Part shown: positions 1 to 12,523 of the stretch, one piece after another
Numbering within the stretch: position 1 is the stretch's first letter
Layout of the letters: each line of letters opens with the position of its first letter
Assembly: GCA_021030915.1 (NCBI GenBank)
Contig: JAGEMR010000048.1
Coordinates: forward strand, 124,001-188,000
Origin: Astrothelium macrocarpum
Taxonomy: Eukaryota > Ascomycota > Dothideomycetes > Trypetheliales > Trypetheliaceae
Length of the DNA stretch: 64,000 nt
Reading direction: 5' to 3'
Made by a program: the position numbers and the translations under genes
Notes under the pieces: generated by a model
Database searches by the model: none
What the model was told of the DNA's origin: nothing
Seen by the model: the letters and a program-made list of their open reading frames with translations, nothing else

Positions 1-1154
1 ACTACACCATTGTTCTTGCCACGATTGGCCACATCATCGGATGGGTTTTGGTTTTTGTCGAGATCCATTATGGATTTGGACTACACCGGGAATTCATTTC
101 CACATCGTCCTATATGGCATTTGTGAAATACTCATACCTTGAATGGATTCAGACCTTCCAAACCTTGATGTTTAACAAGCTGTCCATTTGCTTTTTTCTT
201 TTACGACTCCCGGTCCAGACTTCGTTGAGACGACCGCTTCAGGCAAGCATTGCCATTTTGATTATTACCAACGTTGTTCTCACCCTTTCCTGGATTTTCC
301 AATGTGTGCCTGTCCAAGCAGTCTGGGAAGCCCGCGAGTCCGCCAGGTGCATGACGGACGCTCAACTGCAACGAATCATCATGGCTCAAGCTATCATCTC
401 TATTATTTCGGACGTAATGCTTTCTTTGTTTCCCATTATACTTCTCTGGAATGTCCAAATCTCGCAACGGACCAAAGTCGGTTTATGCAGCTTGATGAGT
501 CTGGGCCTTCTGTAAGCACCCCCCTTTCTCTATTCCCTCTTCCACCACCATCCTAACTAACCTCATTTTCACACTAGCACCGCCGGTCTTTGTTTTGTTC
601 GAACGCTTCTCAACTGGGAAAACGTCAACCAAGACCCGACCTGGGAATCCGTCCCGAACTGGGGGTTTCGCTCCTGGGAAGTTACCGTTGGCATCGTGAC
701 AGCATCGATTCCGGCGCTCCGCCCACTCTACCGCGTCGTCAAAACATCGCTCAGGAGCTACTACTTGTACACTGCTTCTTCCCTTGGGAGAAAGCATACA
801 AAGGCCCCTGAAACCTCAGACGGATCCAACGACGCGCGCTCCACCCAACAGCCGAGAGCGTCAGATGACAAGACGAAGCTCGCTGGCGCGCTTTCACGGC
901 CGAGCCAGCTCCCTACCGCAGCGAAAGCGGCCGTGCATACAGCGCGGGTGGAGGCTGATCGGGCAGCAGTCATGGGAGGAGGAGAAGCAGACCTTCCGAT
1001 GGGGGAGCTCAGAGGGGATGTGGGTCCTGGTGAGGCAGCTATTGTAAAGACGACGTGGTTTGGGACGCAGAGTGAGGGGGAGGAAGGGCTTAGGCGAAGT
1101 CGGGGTTCCGAGGGAGATCTAGAGTCGGGCGAGAAAGGAAGAGTGTTTGTGTGA
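1..1154 (+). CDS. PTH11-like rhodopsin-domain integral membrane protein (5' truncated by window edge)
   Basis: The gene enters from the left edge, reading from base 3, and the visible part has two exons (to 511 and 578-1154). The intron at 512-577 has a consensus GT donor, a CTAAC branch-point motif near 553 and a TAG acceptor. The protein has several hydrophobic segments, then the sequence SWEVTVGIVTASIPALRPLY at the last membrane helix, which is characteristic of the fungal rhodopsin (SAT4/PTH11-like) domain. A polar cytoplasmic tail of about 140 residues follows. Family members are plasma-membrane proteins, some proposed as G-protein-coupled sensors; the ligand cannot be told here. The N-terminus, and any CFEM domain, lies outside the window. 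The last 180 bases of coding strand are strikingly G-rich after a C-rich stretch. Confidence 0.85.
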
Positions 1155-3074
1155 ACGGGGAATACTGGAGAGATTTGTGGTAAGTGGGTTCTCTTGCCTG
1201 TTGGATCTTAAAATGAGTTGGAAATTTGGGGTCGGGAACGGAAGGTTGAGGACGCTTTGTTGCAAGATTGAAGACATGTGTATAGTAAAAATTACTTTCT
1301 TAGTCATGGAAGCGGTGAGCTTAGAAGTCCTCTAGCACACTCGATTTGAAGAGATCAAATCAGGGGATAACAGACTTTGTTCAACCTTTGAGCTTCGAAT
1401 GCAGTTCACTTGGATGTCGCTATGATATGCTGTTTATGTAATCACATATTGCTTGATGTGTCTGATATTTCCTTGATCTTGCTCGTGAGTTTGGCAAATG
1501 CTCGTCGGCAAAGCAAGTCGTCTCGATGCTTCTGAAACTCATACAACCGGCGGACAGCAGTCAGTGTGCGGGCATTATGACGTCTGCAGCAAGCTCTGAA
1601 GATAACATGGAACAAAATTGACGGTTATGCCAAGGGCATGGCATGTCCTACAGAAACCTACGACAGCTCCGTTGCAGCGTATCGCATCCTATGACAGATG
1701 CAGCTGTATATCCAGGGTCTGATTTGGCTGGAGAATGTCGTGGAATTCAACCCCACTAGTTGCGCACTACCGAACACAAGCATAGTTTTCAAGCCATGCT
1801 ACCGAGGGTGCTCCTTACTTCATTTGAATGTTCTGGTACGGATCAGGGTCTGGCTGACTGCAGCAGTCATGTGTCAAACATGCATCGACTCCACTCACCC
1901 ACCTCTGAGGAAGCGTATGTAATTGTTGAGGAGCAGTCAGCAGTGCAGTTGTACACCACGTCGAGCCAATGAGTAATTTTGCTCAGCGTAGTATGCAGAC
2001 CCCGCGCGGTGCCAGTTCGGAGACGTCGCGTTGTGACGGTGGGGAAATTCTTTTGATAAGGTCCAGATGACAAGCCAAGAGGAGGGGGTTGGGAGGAAAA
2101 TCAGCAGTCTTTTGTGGTCACGAGAAGCAGCGCCCCAACTAGATTACCAAACTTGCGCAGATGGCTTTGACGGATATCCAGCCCTGTAAACAAAAAGATT
2201 TTTGCGAACTGCAAACATACATATATTTCTACGAATTTTAAAAGAGGAACATCATAGTCCAGGTCTGGGCCATTTTGCGAAATCCGAAACGATGTGAAGC
2301 ACGAGGGACAAAGCAGCACGTTGCGGGAAGCTGGCACGCTCCGCAGATCTGCATGGAGCCGCGAGGTGATCTGGCGCTAGCTGGTGACGTTGCTCGGCGC
2401 AATGATGTACCTGTCACAACTTCAGACGAAGCCGACGCAGGTAAGATATCTTTAGTGCGTCGGTCTTGCGGTCCCGCAGCTTCCCGCAATGAAAAAACAA
2501 GTACAGCTCCTAGAATCGCAATAACACATAGCAAGTTTCGATCAACGGGACAAATGTCATGATGAAAGCTGAAAGGAAGTGCGTGACGAGCGCAGTCTCG
2601 GGTGCCTGACTAGATACTAAAGCCAGATCGTGCCCTGCGTTGGTGCCAAGTTTTGGCTAGGCTGGGATTGTGCCTTCAATGGGAATTTCGAGATTCGCCC
2701 AAAAATCAGCGATCGCTGCTGCATTTTTGGCCTGCATAGACCAATCACACACTGTCCCACTACCGTTTTTTTGCTCCACTTTCCCGGCTCTCGGCCAGAG
2801 CGAAAACACCCATGATATCGCATTTGCCAACAGGAAATCCCTGGGAAGCTCTTCCTTTTCTTTCCTCACTCCACCTGTCCCGTACCTCCAAGCACAAGAG
2901 TTTGTCCCCGGTTTAAGAAGAGGCTTACATTCTGTGCGTTTCTCTTCTTCCTCTTTCTCCTACTTTTCTGCTACCACTCGCCTTCTTCTTTCCACTTTCT
3001 CCGTCGCCATTACATCGTGACAAGCCTGTCGTGTTTGGCACAGAGCCGTAAGAATTGAACCGGCGTGACAAGAA
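1155..3074. other. intergenic region
   Basis: About 1.9 kb without a recognisable gene; the short open frames here have no family features. The right end is the presumed promoter of the MFS transporter. It holds a CCAAT pentamer near 2740 and a pyrimidine-rich tract at about 2936-3010, a common core-promoter feature in filamentous fungi. No tRNA or repeat was seen. Confidence 0.5.
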
Positions 3075-4820
3075 ATGTTTCTTACACAGCAGCGAAGATC
3101 CACTCCCCGAGACCCAAGAAAATTCCCAACCACTCAATTATTCCTACTTGGTAAGTTTTTTATATTTCATGTATTTAGATGTCCCTCTCACGTGTTTTCT
3201 GGGATAGCTCTTGTCCGTGTTGCAGAGCCGGTCGCCCTCACCTCTGTCTTTCCATATGCCTGGAAGCTCGTACTTCGCTTTGGCGTCGGATCGAGGGACA
3301 ATGCATCCTTCTACGCTGGTATTCTCATTTCGGCCTTCTCCCTGGCCGAGGCTTTGACTGGCTTCTACTGGGGTGGCCTTTCTGATCGAATCGGCCGCAA
3401 ACCCGTTCTCCTTCTAGGATGTGGCGGCACAATGCTCTCTCTGCTTGTGCTGGGTCTTGCACCAAACTTCTGGGTTGCACTATTGGGGAGAGCTCTTGGG
3501 GGCATTCTCAACGGAAATATTGGTGTCATTCAGACCATGGTCGGCGAACTGGTTTCCAATCCAGCCCATGAACGTGAGTCTTGTTCCAATCCGCTCCGCT
3601 TTTTCCTGTGATTTCCTGATTAACGCTTCGGTCTTGCAGCGAAAGCTTTCGCCGTTATGCCTTTTGTTTGGTCTATTGGCACCATTATCGGGCCATGTGT
3701 TGGAGGGTATTTCGTAAACCCAGTCGAAAATTTCCCTTCTTTCTTTCGACCCGGCGGTCTCTTCGATATCTTTCCATACCTCTTACCTAATCTTATTTGC
3801 GCTGCACTCTTACTTGTCTCTATCATCTTTGGCTACGCGTTTCTCGAAGAAACTCATCCAGACATGCAAGCTTGGAGCACTCGGGCAGATTTGGACAATA
3901 CTACAGCAGAAACCCCATTCCTGCCAGCGGCTGGAGCTACTATGGATGCTCCAGCTAATCTTCAGAATGAATCGTATGGCACCTTCAACACTGTCAACGT
4001 CGAAGAGGATGAGAATTGGGTCGTCAAGGCTGATGGCCGTTCTCCATCGATTTCTTCGGCCTCATCTACCAAAGTCTTCACGAAACGCGTCACCATGCTG
4101 ATTGTGGCCCTTGGAATTTTTACGTATCATTCCATGACCTACGATCACCTTTTGCCGATATTCCTGCAAGATAAACGCATGGACGATGTCTCAACGTCTG
4201 CACTCAGCTCGATGGCCGGCGGTCTTGGCATGACTACTCAACAAGTCGGAATCATCATGAGCGTTAATGGCGTGATTGCGCTGATTATCCAAGCGGTCGT
4301 CTTTCCCTGGGTCGCATCCATATTGGGCGTCTGGAAGACCTTCATGATGGTCACAATTCTCCATCCGATTACATACATTATAGTACCTTATATCGCCATG
4401 CTTCCTCCAAATTCCGTCTATGCTGGTATCTACGCATGTCTGACCATCCGCAACTTCTTCTCGATTCTCGCATATCCCGTCATCCTCATTCTCATCAAGG
4501 AAGCGTCTCCCTCTCCATCCTGTCTCGGCAAGATCAATGGATTGGCTGCAAGCACGGGAGCGGCCGCACGTACTGTTGCAAGTCCCATTGCTGGTTGGCT
4601 TTACGGACTGGGTATGAATGCAGACCTTACTGCCTTGGCATGGTGGGCCAGTGCAGTAGTTGCCCTCATTGGAGCTTTCCAAGCATTCTTCATTCATCGG
4701 GACAAGAACAAAACTGTACATGTGCGTGTAACAGCGCCTTGTCGTCTTGTTAACCCAGATGACACCAAAAGAGGCGATGTTGTTCACATTTTAGTGCATG
4801 ACGTCGAGGAACAAGCATAG
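3075..4820 (+). CDS. MFS transporter (ZIFL/TetA-like fungal subfamily)
   Basis: Three exons (3075-3150, 3208-3573, 3640-4820) give 540 residues. The introns are 57 and 66 nt, and both junctions restore family sequence (TTQLFLLA then LVRVAEPVALTSVFPY; NPAHE then PKAFAVMPFVW). The RDPRKFP lead-in before helix 1 and MFS motif A (GGLSDRIGRKP, residues about 81-91) identify the major facilitator superfamily. The profile has twelve helices with a long polar loop between helices 6 and 7 (about residues 245-330). Members are H+-coupled transporters of the plasma or vacuolar membrane. The substrate is unknown; metals, drugs or small metabolites are all possible. The start is the first ATG, matching the usual short N-terminus of the family. 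Confidence 0.9.
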
Positions 4821-5799
4821 AGGCTAACATCCTGACGTGGTAGTAGAACGCATCTAGTCGTTCGGATCGATTTCAATGATCGTGTGCACAAATGCACATT
4901 ATGCTCGGAAATCCTACCATTCTTGATGGTGGTTTGTAATGCTCGGGCTCGGCGTTAGTCTTGGAACATTCAACAGCACGGTATCTCTGCCTTGCACATT
5001 ATTTACAGAGTGTCCAAAAGGTTTGGCGAAGGTCGATCCAGCGGAGTCATTTTAAGAGGTTTGGGTGGGCATAGAATTTCATCACTGAAAATACCATTTC
5101 AAAAAGGCCGACTTCTGTACATACGGCAAAACAGCTTCTACGAATAATGAATATTAATATCGAGAATAGCTTCCATTTGCTGTCATTTTGTAGTTACCAC
5201 TAGCAGTTACAAGAAGAAGAGATTACCCATCCGTCCTGTTTTTAACAGATTTGGGTGCTCCAATGCGAGTACAAAACTGGCAAATGTCAAGCCCGCGCCT
5301 ACTACGTACCTCTACAATGTTCGTAGAGGGCTTTTTTAATTCACGTGTATTGACTTATATTACACGCGACTCACGACACTGCCTGTCGCGACCCCTTGGG
5401 CCATACACAGCATATGCTCAAGCTAATTGATAGGTCAGTTTTCTAGTCCGGCAAAAGTGTCATAAGCATTCATATATCGGTATCCATTGAATAGAGACCT
5501 TACCATCACAATTGGTTCTACGACATCTCACGTCTGTATCATAACGCGTTTAATGTAGATTTGATGCCAACATGTCAACAATTAGGAAAGATGCATTCAT
5601 GTGACTAGCTTCGATCCATTCGTAAAGGAGTTTGAGAGACAGGGTAGAAGGCATGGATTCTGCTCCAAGTTGGATGCCGAGGCTGAAACGGACCAAAACA
5701 AGACTCGAGCTTCACATGGCAATCCAACATCTCATGCCTTTCCAAACCATTCTGGCCGTCTGGAAGCGGCATTCATTAAGTTTTATGATTTTGTAAATC
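4821..5799. other. intergenic region with one hairpin
   Basis: About 1 kb, AT-leaning, with no coding signal that I trust. It contains the hairpin followed by a T run described separately, and the promoter of the downstream TMEM135-like gene. Confidence 0.5.
5309..5336 (+). other. perfect 7-bp hairpin followed by a T6 run
   Basis: CCTCTAC at 5309-5315 pairs with GTAGAGG at 5323-5329 across a 7-base loop, and GC plus six T residues follow. The layout resembles the 3' end of a Pol III transcript, but I found no convincing A or B box upstream. It may equally be chance or an mRNA 3'-UTR element of the MFS gene. Confidence 0.3.
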
Positions 5800-7531
5800 A
5801 TGGCTTCCTCCGCTGCATCGTCCTCGTCGTCTTCAAACTCGAATGCCGCTCGCGTCGATCCGATCCTTCGAAATGCTCTCCGATACACCGTTAGCGAACG
5901 CGAGTACAAGCTACTCCATCGATATCTCATATCCCAAGCGCCTGCTGTAAGAAAGCGCTCGGTACATCCAGCACGATATGAAGCGATTGTCAAGAGCCAG
6001 GGCGATTACAATGCTGCCGCGATCCGAGCATCGATCCGGGTATTTTTGGGGACCTACAGCGGTTTGAAGCTATGGGAATACATCACAGACAGATTCTTGT
6101 CCAAATCGGGATCCAAAAGGTATGCCCACAAGACATTATCCGTCAAATACAATCAGCTAAAACACATCTATAAAGACCCAAAACTCCCATCTGGAAATCA
6201 CCAAACCTCCGCCTCTCCGCTTCCTTCTCCCTCATCCTCCTCTTCCACCGCCTACTCCACCGTTTCTTCACCCGCCTCCGCGCCTCCCTCCTCACCTCCA
6301 GCGCGCAGCCATTCCGCCGACGCAACCCCAAAGTCGCGCGCGCCCTGACGTCCCCCCTCGCACCCGCCATCGGCGCTGGCCTCTCAGGCCTCTTCCTCGG
6401 CCTCTGTCCCGCGGACCAGCTCCGGCTGACGCTCGCCATCTACGCGCTGACGCGCGCGCTCGAGTTCGGATACAACGGGCTGGAGGAGCGCGGCTGGTTC
6501 CAGAAGCGGCCGTGGTGGTTCGGCAGCTGGATGCTGATGCCGCTCGCCTGCGGCCAGCTGCTCCACGCCTTCGTCTTCGACCGCGACTGCTTCCCCGAGG
6601 GGTTCGGCCGGCTGATCATGCGCAACTCGCCCGAATACGTCCAGCCGCGGCCCAAACACTACCCGCCCAACCGCCCCTGGCCAGGCACCTACGACATCGT
6701 CGACAGCCTCGCCGAAATCTCCCGTCTACACTGGCCGTAAGCCCTCCTCCCTCCCCCACCCACGCAACCCCCAAACTAACCCTACCCAGGAAATTCACCT
6801 CCCCCATCCTCCACCCATCCACCACCCTCCCGCCCTCCCTCACCACCATCCACCCCATCCTCGCACCCGCCCACCCCGCCCACACCCGCCTCGCCTGCGC
6901 GACCTTGCACCCGGCCGACCCATCCTGCACACGCACCTACCTGACGTACTTCCTGCGCGCCTTGCCGCCACTCGCGCGCTTCTTCGGGGTGGTCGCCGCC
7001 GTCTTCGCGCTGCCGCGCCACCGCGCCTTCGCCGCGCGCCCGCTCGCGTCCGTGGCCGCGCTGCTGGCGCGGGTCGCGCGATTGACGCTGTTTTTCGGCG
7101 GCGCGGTCGGGACCGCGTGGGCGAGCATCTGCGCCGCGCAGCGACTGCTACCCGGGCGTGTGATGCCGAGGGGACGGTGGTTTTGGGGCGGGTTTGTTGC
7201 GGGGTTGTGGGCGTGGGTGGAGCGGAAGGGGGGGAGGGGGAATTTCTTGTATGCGGGGAGGCTGAGTGTGGATTCGATGTGGAAGGTGGGGAAGAAGAAG
7301 GGGTGGTGGAGGGGAGGTAGGGGTGGGGATGTGGTGGTGTTTGCGGCGAGTGTGGTGTTGATGAGCGTGTTGTATGAGGTGCAGCCGGGGGCGATTAGGG
7401 GGGCGGCGGTGAGGAAGGGGTTTGCGGTTGTGAGGGGAGAGGGGTGGGTGGATAAATTGGTAGTGAGTGGGGAGAAGGAGGGCGAGAAGGCGGCAGAGGC
7501 TGAGAAAGAGGTGGTTGAGAAGAGAGAATGA
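5800..7531 (+). CDS. TMEM135-like peroxisomal/mitochondrial membrane protein
   Basis: Three exons (5800-6119, 6176-6736, 6790-7531) give 540 residues. The first intron (56 nt) is required because exon 1 otherwise runs into a Ser/Pro-rich wrong frame; splicing restores SKRPKTPIWKSPNLRLS. Landmarks are DPILRNALRYTVSEREY and YNAAAIRASIRVFLGTYSGL near the N-terminus, then the hydrophobic core ALEFGYNGLEERGW, RPWWFGSW, CGQLLHAFVFDRDCFPEGF and TYDIVDSLAEISRL. This pattern is that of fungal proteins related to animal TMEM135, a multi-pass protein of peroxisomes and mitochondria tied to lipid metabolism and organelle dynamics. The C-terminal 40 residues are a charged Lys/Glu tail. GC content is very high from about 6200, and the coding strand switches from C-rich to strongly G-rich near 7170. 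Confident on the family, less on the organelle. Confidence 0.8.
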
Positions 7532-7956
7532 GATACCCTTGATTTAATGCGTTTGGAGAGTAAATGTAGTAATGATTTACGGAATATGAGCAGGGGGGCT
7601 TTGCTCCATTGAGTTTCTAAAAATTGACTGAAGGAAATTTGGGATGTGGTTGAACCTCAGCGTCTTATTATGATCTTTATTTTAACAATTTTAATGTTGT
7701 CATTAATTGAAGCTAGTACTTAATTTTTGACCCACAGCAGTCACCATTACTCATGGTATATTTAACAATTCCATTGGAATACTAATAGCGATGCTCCCTA
7801 TATACCAAAAATGCAGCCCAAAAAAGCAAATTCAAAATGTTTCTAACTATGCATCGACCCCAACACCTAGCGCTTGATTTCATTTATGCGTGCTCGCATT
7901 CAAAGGGCACTTGTTGCGCCAATGTAGCCATCCCGCTGGGTATATTTTCGTGTAGA
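7532..7956. other. convergent 3' intergenic region
   Basis: AT-rich 425 bp between the stop codons of two convergent genes (TMEM135-like and noxR). Presumed 3' UTRs; nothing else seen. Confidence 0.6.
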
Positions 7957-9794
7957 TTAAACGACCTCGACCCAAATCTGGAAGAAAAAATTGCAAGTCA
8001 GCCTTGAGGTTTAGCGCGAAAGGGAGAATAGTAACGTACCTCCATCTTCCCCATATCCGCCTTTTCCCGCATCGCCTGCTTCCTGCAAATGGAAATAGCC
8101 ATATCCAAATCATCCTGATCTCCCATAGTAATCATGTCGCCATCATCATTAATCTTAATCTTGAAGTTGCGCCGAATGCCAAACTTGGCTCTGATCTGAT
8201 CAACAAAATCTCTAAACTCAATCGCCGGCCCAATCATCACGTAGCGTGTATCCTCGGCATGCACCTTTACGCGAATCTTGCTAATGTCGCCTCGTCGTCC
8301 AGAAGTGCGTCGGCTGTCACCGCCATTGTTGGCATAGGGGTCACGTCGGCTCTGGGCCCGTGACGGTTGGCGTGCCGAGGGTACCATGTCAAATTCGACA
8401 TCTTCGCCAGAGTATTCTTCGTCAAAGTCCTCCTCTTCTTCATCAATGTACATCGGTCGCTGGTTTCGTGAGCGTTGACCACCGCCACTGCGCCGGTACA
8501 TGTCGTATACATCATCAGGGTAAGAGTCTGGCTCATCGTCTTCTACATACCGACGTCGGGGTGGCTCTTGCCTGCTTCGGCTGGTCGGACCAACGTCTCT
8601 GTTCCGTCCAGGCGATGTCATATCTTCCCTGTTTCGAGGCCTTTCAGATGCTGATCGGGTTGTGCCCATCCGTGGTTTGGTGGGTGAGGCGCTTGGGAAG
8701 GCTGCTGCCCCAAGGTCGAGTCTTGGAGGCTTGGGTCCAGACTTGACGGATTGCGCTCGACTGGGCAATTCCCTTGCTGGTTCATCATTTCTGCGTGGCT
8801 CTCTGCTGGGTTGCGGTTTATTCTCGTTTTCAGGTGGTGGTGTTGGAGGGAAGACGTTTCGATTTAGAGGAGGTTCAGACTGCTGTCTTCGACTTGTGAG
8901 ATTGGGTTTGACGAGGTTGGAAGCAGCGAACGATGTCTTTTCTACGGACCGATCATCCGTCATCGGACCCGTGGATGCCTGTTTCATTTCGAAACCAGTA
9001 AAACCTGTAAATGTATTGCTCCTTTCAGTGGCAGCGACGAGACGAGCTTTGCCGAGATAGTCTTTGGTCTTCAAATTCTTGACTTTGGCAGCGTTTGGTC
9101 TGTAGACAATACCGACAGGGATAGAGAAGACGGTGTAACCCTGACTACATTAGCTGAGGACTTCAATGATACGATGAAACGGCAAACCTCTGCTTGTTCT
9201 CTGATAGCCTCGTCAATGACATCGTGATCCGGATTGGCTTTTTCGTTGACAGCGAACTGGAGATCTTGCATACCCGCGTCCATCTGCTGCAAGTATATGT
9301 AGCACAAACCACGGTTGAACAATGTTTCGCATGCATAGAGCTTGAATTTCAGACCCAGCTGCTCGTAGTCGATACTGTTGTTTCCTCGTAGATAGAGCAG
9401 AGTATCATTAAAGTTGGCCAACGCTTCTTCAAAGTCTCCCATCAAGAAATTCGATACACCTTGTTGGAAGTAGGCGACTGCAAGGTATTGATCAAGCTTG
9501 ACAGAGCGTTGGTAGCATTCAACCTAGCTTTATTAGCCAACTTCCGTAATCAAATGATCACATTCCTTACAGCCTTCTCGTGCTCTCCAAGAGTCGCATG
9601 GATAACACCACAATTAAACAATATCTTTGATGTATCCGAGATTGAATCAAAATCTTTGAGAGCTTCGTCAAATTCATTTTTATCATAATGCTCCACCGCC
9701 TTCGCCCACGTCTCGATTTCCTGCCAAAGTTAGTAGCTGGTCCATCGTATCAGTAACAAGATGTTAGTGCCCGTCGTACCTGCTTTAGAGACAT
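7957..9794 (-). CDS. noxR: NADPH oxidase regulator NoxR (p67phox homologue)
   Basis: Five exons in transcript order (9794-9780, 9720-9571, 9523-9188, 9140-8040, 7977-7957) give 540 residues. Exon 1 encodes only MSLKQ and the last exon only the final six residues. Residues about 1-165 are TPR repeats (EALKDFDSISDTSKILFNCG, CYIYLQQMDAGMQDL), which bind Rac in the family. The activation motif GYTVFSIPVGIVYRP follows at about 168-182. The middle is proline- and charge-rich and disordered. A PB1 domain closes the protein (SKIRVKVHAEDTRYVMIG through NDDGDMITMGDQDDLDMA). NoxR activates NoxA/NoxB to make superoxide for development and host interaction. It sits tail-to-tail with the TMEM135-like gene. 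All five junctions keep phase and match the family. Confidence 0.95.
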
Positions 9795-11220
9795 TGCGAC
9801 CTAGGTGGCGCGTTGTCCGGGCCGAGACTGTGCCGCACACCTGCGTAAGGGTAGTCAAGTGCCGAACGAGACTCTAGACAAGCTCAACTCTGTAGTTTTT
9901 CGATGTCAAAGGTCCGGATAATCGATTGTTGATAAGGTGATGGTTGTGACTGTAACACAGCAGAGATCGGGGAGGCCTTTGAGTGAACCGCCGGGGCTTC
10001 TCAGGATTGGAGGAGTAAAATCCCGGACCAAGGAGACGGGTAGGCCGACTTCGTTAGTGGAGTGTGATGCTGATTGCAGCCACCGGAGCTAAAGTGTGGA
10101 GACTGGGCGGACGAGAACACGCAAGGAATTAAACAAAAAAGAAGTGAAGAGATAAATCAAAGAGAGCGGAAACCACAAGGGCGCATTATACGGATGGAGG
10201 CCTTGTCGTCTTTGCAAAAAAGAGCGGCAGGTCACACGAATAGGGCCAGCGCGTATTCGACAATGTACCTCGACCACCAGGGCTCGGGAAAAGGCACTGA
10301 GCGGGTGTCCAGGTTAGTTAAGACTTTCGGCGGCCAACAGATGGGATGCAGCAAGAGGAGCAGAGAGGACCAGAGAAGAGCGAGATGAGCGCCACCAGGA
10401 TCTACGGCGCATGAAGCGAAGGCTGTCGGACCCATTTTGGGCATGTCTGGTCGAGCAATCTTGGGTGCTGTGCTTCACGTCTCGATCGCTTTGACCGCGT
10501 ATCAGCCTGGTGGATCCAACAGCGATTGGCTGACGATTTACCCTGCTCCCCTCCACAGCGCTTCCATAACCGCCCTTGGCCGCATCGGGTCTGGGACCGG
10601 CATCTTTGACATGGCAGCCAATGCAGACTCGATGCTGGGATGCAAAGTCAAATGTTGATCTTCGCGTGTATTGCGCGTCTCTTTGCTCTGACAACGCTTT
10701 GGGGACAACAGACCGTCTGCTGTGTAAGAGAGAGGGTTCAACCTCGGTGTATTACTTAATCCGATGGCCGACAAGGACCTCCCCCGTATCGGGTTTGAGG
10801 TTCGCAACACTTTCGTCACAGCCCTTCTTCAGCATACATCCAATCTTGCGCTGACGTATTTGGTCGTCGTTTGCGGCTCATGCTGAGACGTAGGGCTCTT
10901 CACCCTGCTGAGCCTAGAACCGGCTCGAGTGTCTTGGCTCGGCTTAATTTGAGCACTCCAGGCGAGCAAACGAAGCAATGTGTTGACCGTTCATTCACGG
11001 TGAAACTCCATCTTCGATTTTTGGTACAGTTCGTTGCTATCTGGAGTTTCTTGCTTCCTCCTTTTTGTTGGCCATCCAAAGAACATGCTGAAGGCCAACA
11101 CGATATCAAGTTCAGAATCCAATTGCGTTTGCATTTCAATCGTTAGATCCGCCCCTGTCATCTTTCTGCAGCAATAGGATCGAAGTGGAAGAAGCATTTT
11201 GTATAAGCTTTGATGAGAAC
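9795..11220. other. intergenic region upstream of noxR
   Basis: About 1.4 kb between the noxR start and the CCS1 stop, so it should hold the noxR promoter and the CCS1 3' UTR. Open frames of up to 126 codons occur on both strands but overlap each other and show no family features. I call no gene. Confidence 0.5.
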
Positions 11221-12110
11221 CTATATCATCCCCTTGCCGACCTGCTCCCTGCGTTCTTCCCAAACGGTTTTACCCGAACACGAGCACACAGTCTTATCGT
11301 TGTCCCAAACACCTGCACTCCTGGCAATGACACCGACCAACGTGTCTGGGTCTTCTTTCTCATAGTGGCCGTCCTGCTTCTTGGATACGACAATGCTCCT
11401 CCCGATCATCTCCCAGATCTGGATTGGCTTGTCGGTAAAGATTGCCCCCACACCTCCCTTATTAACTTCAACAGTCCCAAACACTCCTCGAGCTGGCGTA
11501 GATCCTTGCTTAGCCTTGATGGCTTCCCACACTCCTCCCGTCGACGCTGCCCCTCGCGAGATATCTCCGGTCTCTCTTACTGTGGCATAATATGTTCCTG
11601 GAGATAGTCCTCTGATTGTGAGATCGACAATTGTCATCGTTGGTGATACCTGCACCATTCGAACGAGTCCTCGCACTTGATCTGTCACTGACGTCGAATG
11701 TGTCTCCAAGATACACACTGCGGCGCCTGACACATCTGTATTAGTAGTTGATCCGCGTTGAAGACTATGTTCGAAGGAATCTCACTTTCTGAAGCACCAC
11801 TGCCGCGGAGGATCGCATCACGACCAGTTGCTTGTATAGCCTTGACAATCGAAGAGGGAGCAGCTGTGCCTTCAACAGATATCAATTGCTGTTTGAGATT
11901 GGGAGTAACTTTATTGATGCCTTGAATCTGTAAGCAAAGCAAACATAGAAACCATGCTGCCTAATTTTACCATTGAGTTTGAAGAGTGATGTAGAAACCT
12001 CTTTGATACAATCTTCACAACTCAAAGGTACTGCAAATGTTGTCTTGGATTATCGTCAGTAGATTGGATGTGAAGAACATGGAAATGCAAACCTCGAAAG
12101 GAGGTATCAT
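11221..12110 (-). CDS. CCS1: copper chaperone for superoxide dismutase
   Basis: Four exons in transcript order (12110-12093, 12043-11971, 11920-11786, 11726-11221) give 243 residues, the usual fungal length. Domain 1 is HMA-like, with the copper-binding CxxC as C15 and C18 (LSCEDC). Domain 2 is SOD-like (EGTAAPSSIVKAIQATGRD, GVFGTVEV, PIQIWEMIGRSIVV). The C-terminal domain 3 holds the essential CxC (C223 and C225, in VCSCSGKT). The protein loads copper into Cu/Zn superoxide dismutase in cytosol and mitochondrial intermembrane space. Exons 2 and 3 use AAG acceptors; the CAG just upstream of exon 3 would cause a stop. It diverges from the uL13m gene. Confidence 0.93.
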
Positions 12111-12523
12111 GATGGTAACTTTGATTTTACAAGAGTATCGTACGCGTCTCTTAGTTTCGAGTGACCACAAGGTCTCGGGCAAATAGAATTTCGCATCTTT
12201 TGGCGGATGATGTTAGATTCGAGGGTCCCACGAGGCCGCCGCTTTGAAATCATCCCGAGCCTTTCGGTGCTTCGGCTGTTCCCGAGCTTCCTGGCCTAGC
12301 ACGCGAGAATTCCGTCAAACTGCCAAACCACCAAACTTGTTGCGACTCACCATTGCCCTACTGTTCTACGGGTGCACCAACCTACTGTTCCGGCGGAAGC
12401 GCTCGTGTCAAACTTTCTGACAATGTCGTTGAGGTGGTAAAAGGCCCCTGAAGTGTTCATCTCGGCGAAAATCAATCTATTGTTGCAACCAGCGTTTGTC
12501 AATACGAAGACTCTATTCCATCA
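12111..12523. promoter_or_regulatory. shared divergent promoter of CCS1 and the uL13m gene
   Basis: The 413 bp between the two start codons must carry both promoters. No specific site stands out by eye. Confidence 0.5.

Noticed and set aside
3075..9794. Three consecutive genes (MFS, TMEM135-like, noxR) all come to 540 residues
   Set aside because: I rechecked the exon sums; the families are unrelated and the introns differ, so this is coincidence.
10314..10694. 126-codon minus-strand frame upstream of noxR
   Set aside because: It overlaps frames on the other strand and has low-information composition, no family features and no intron pattern.
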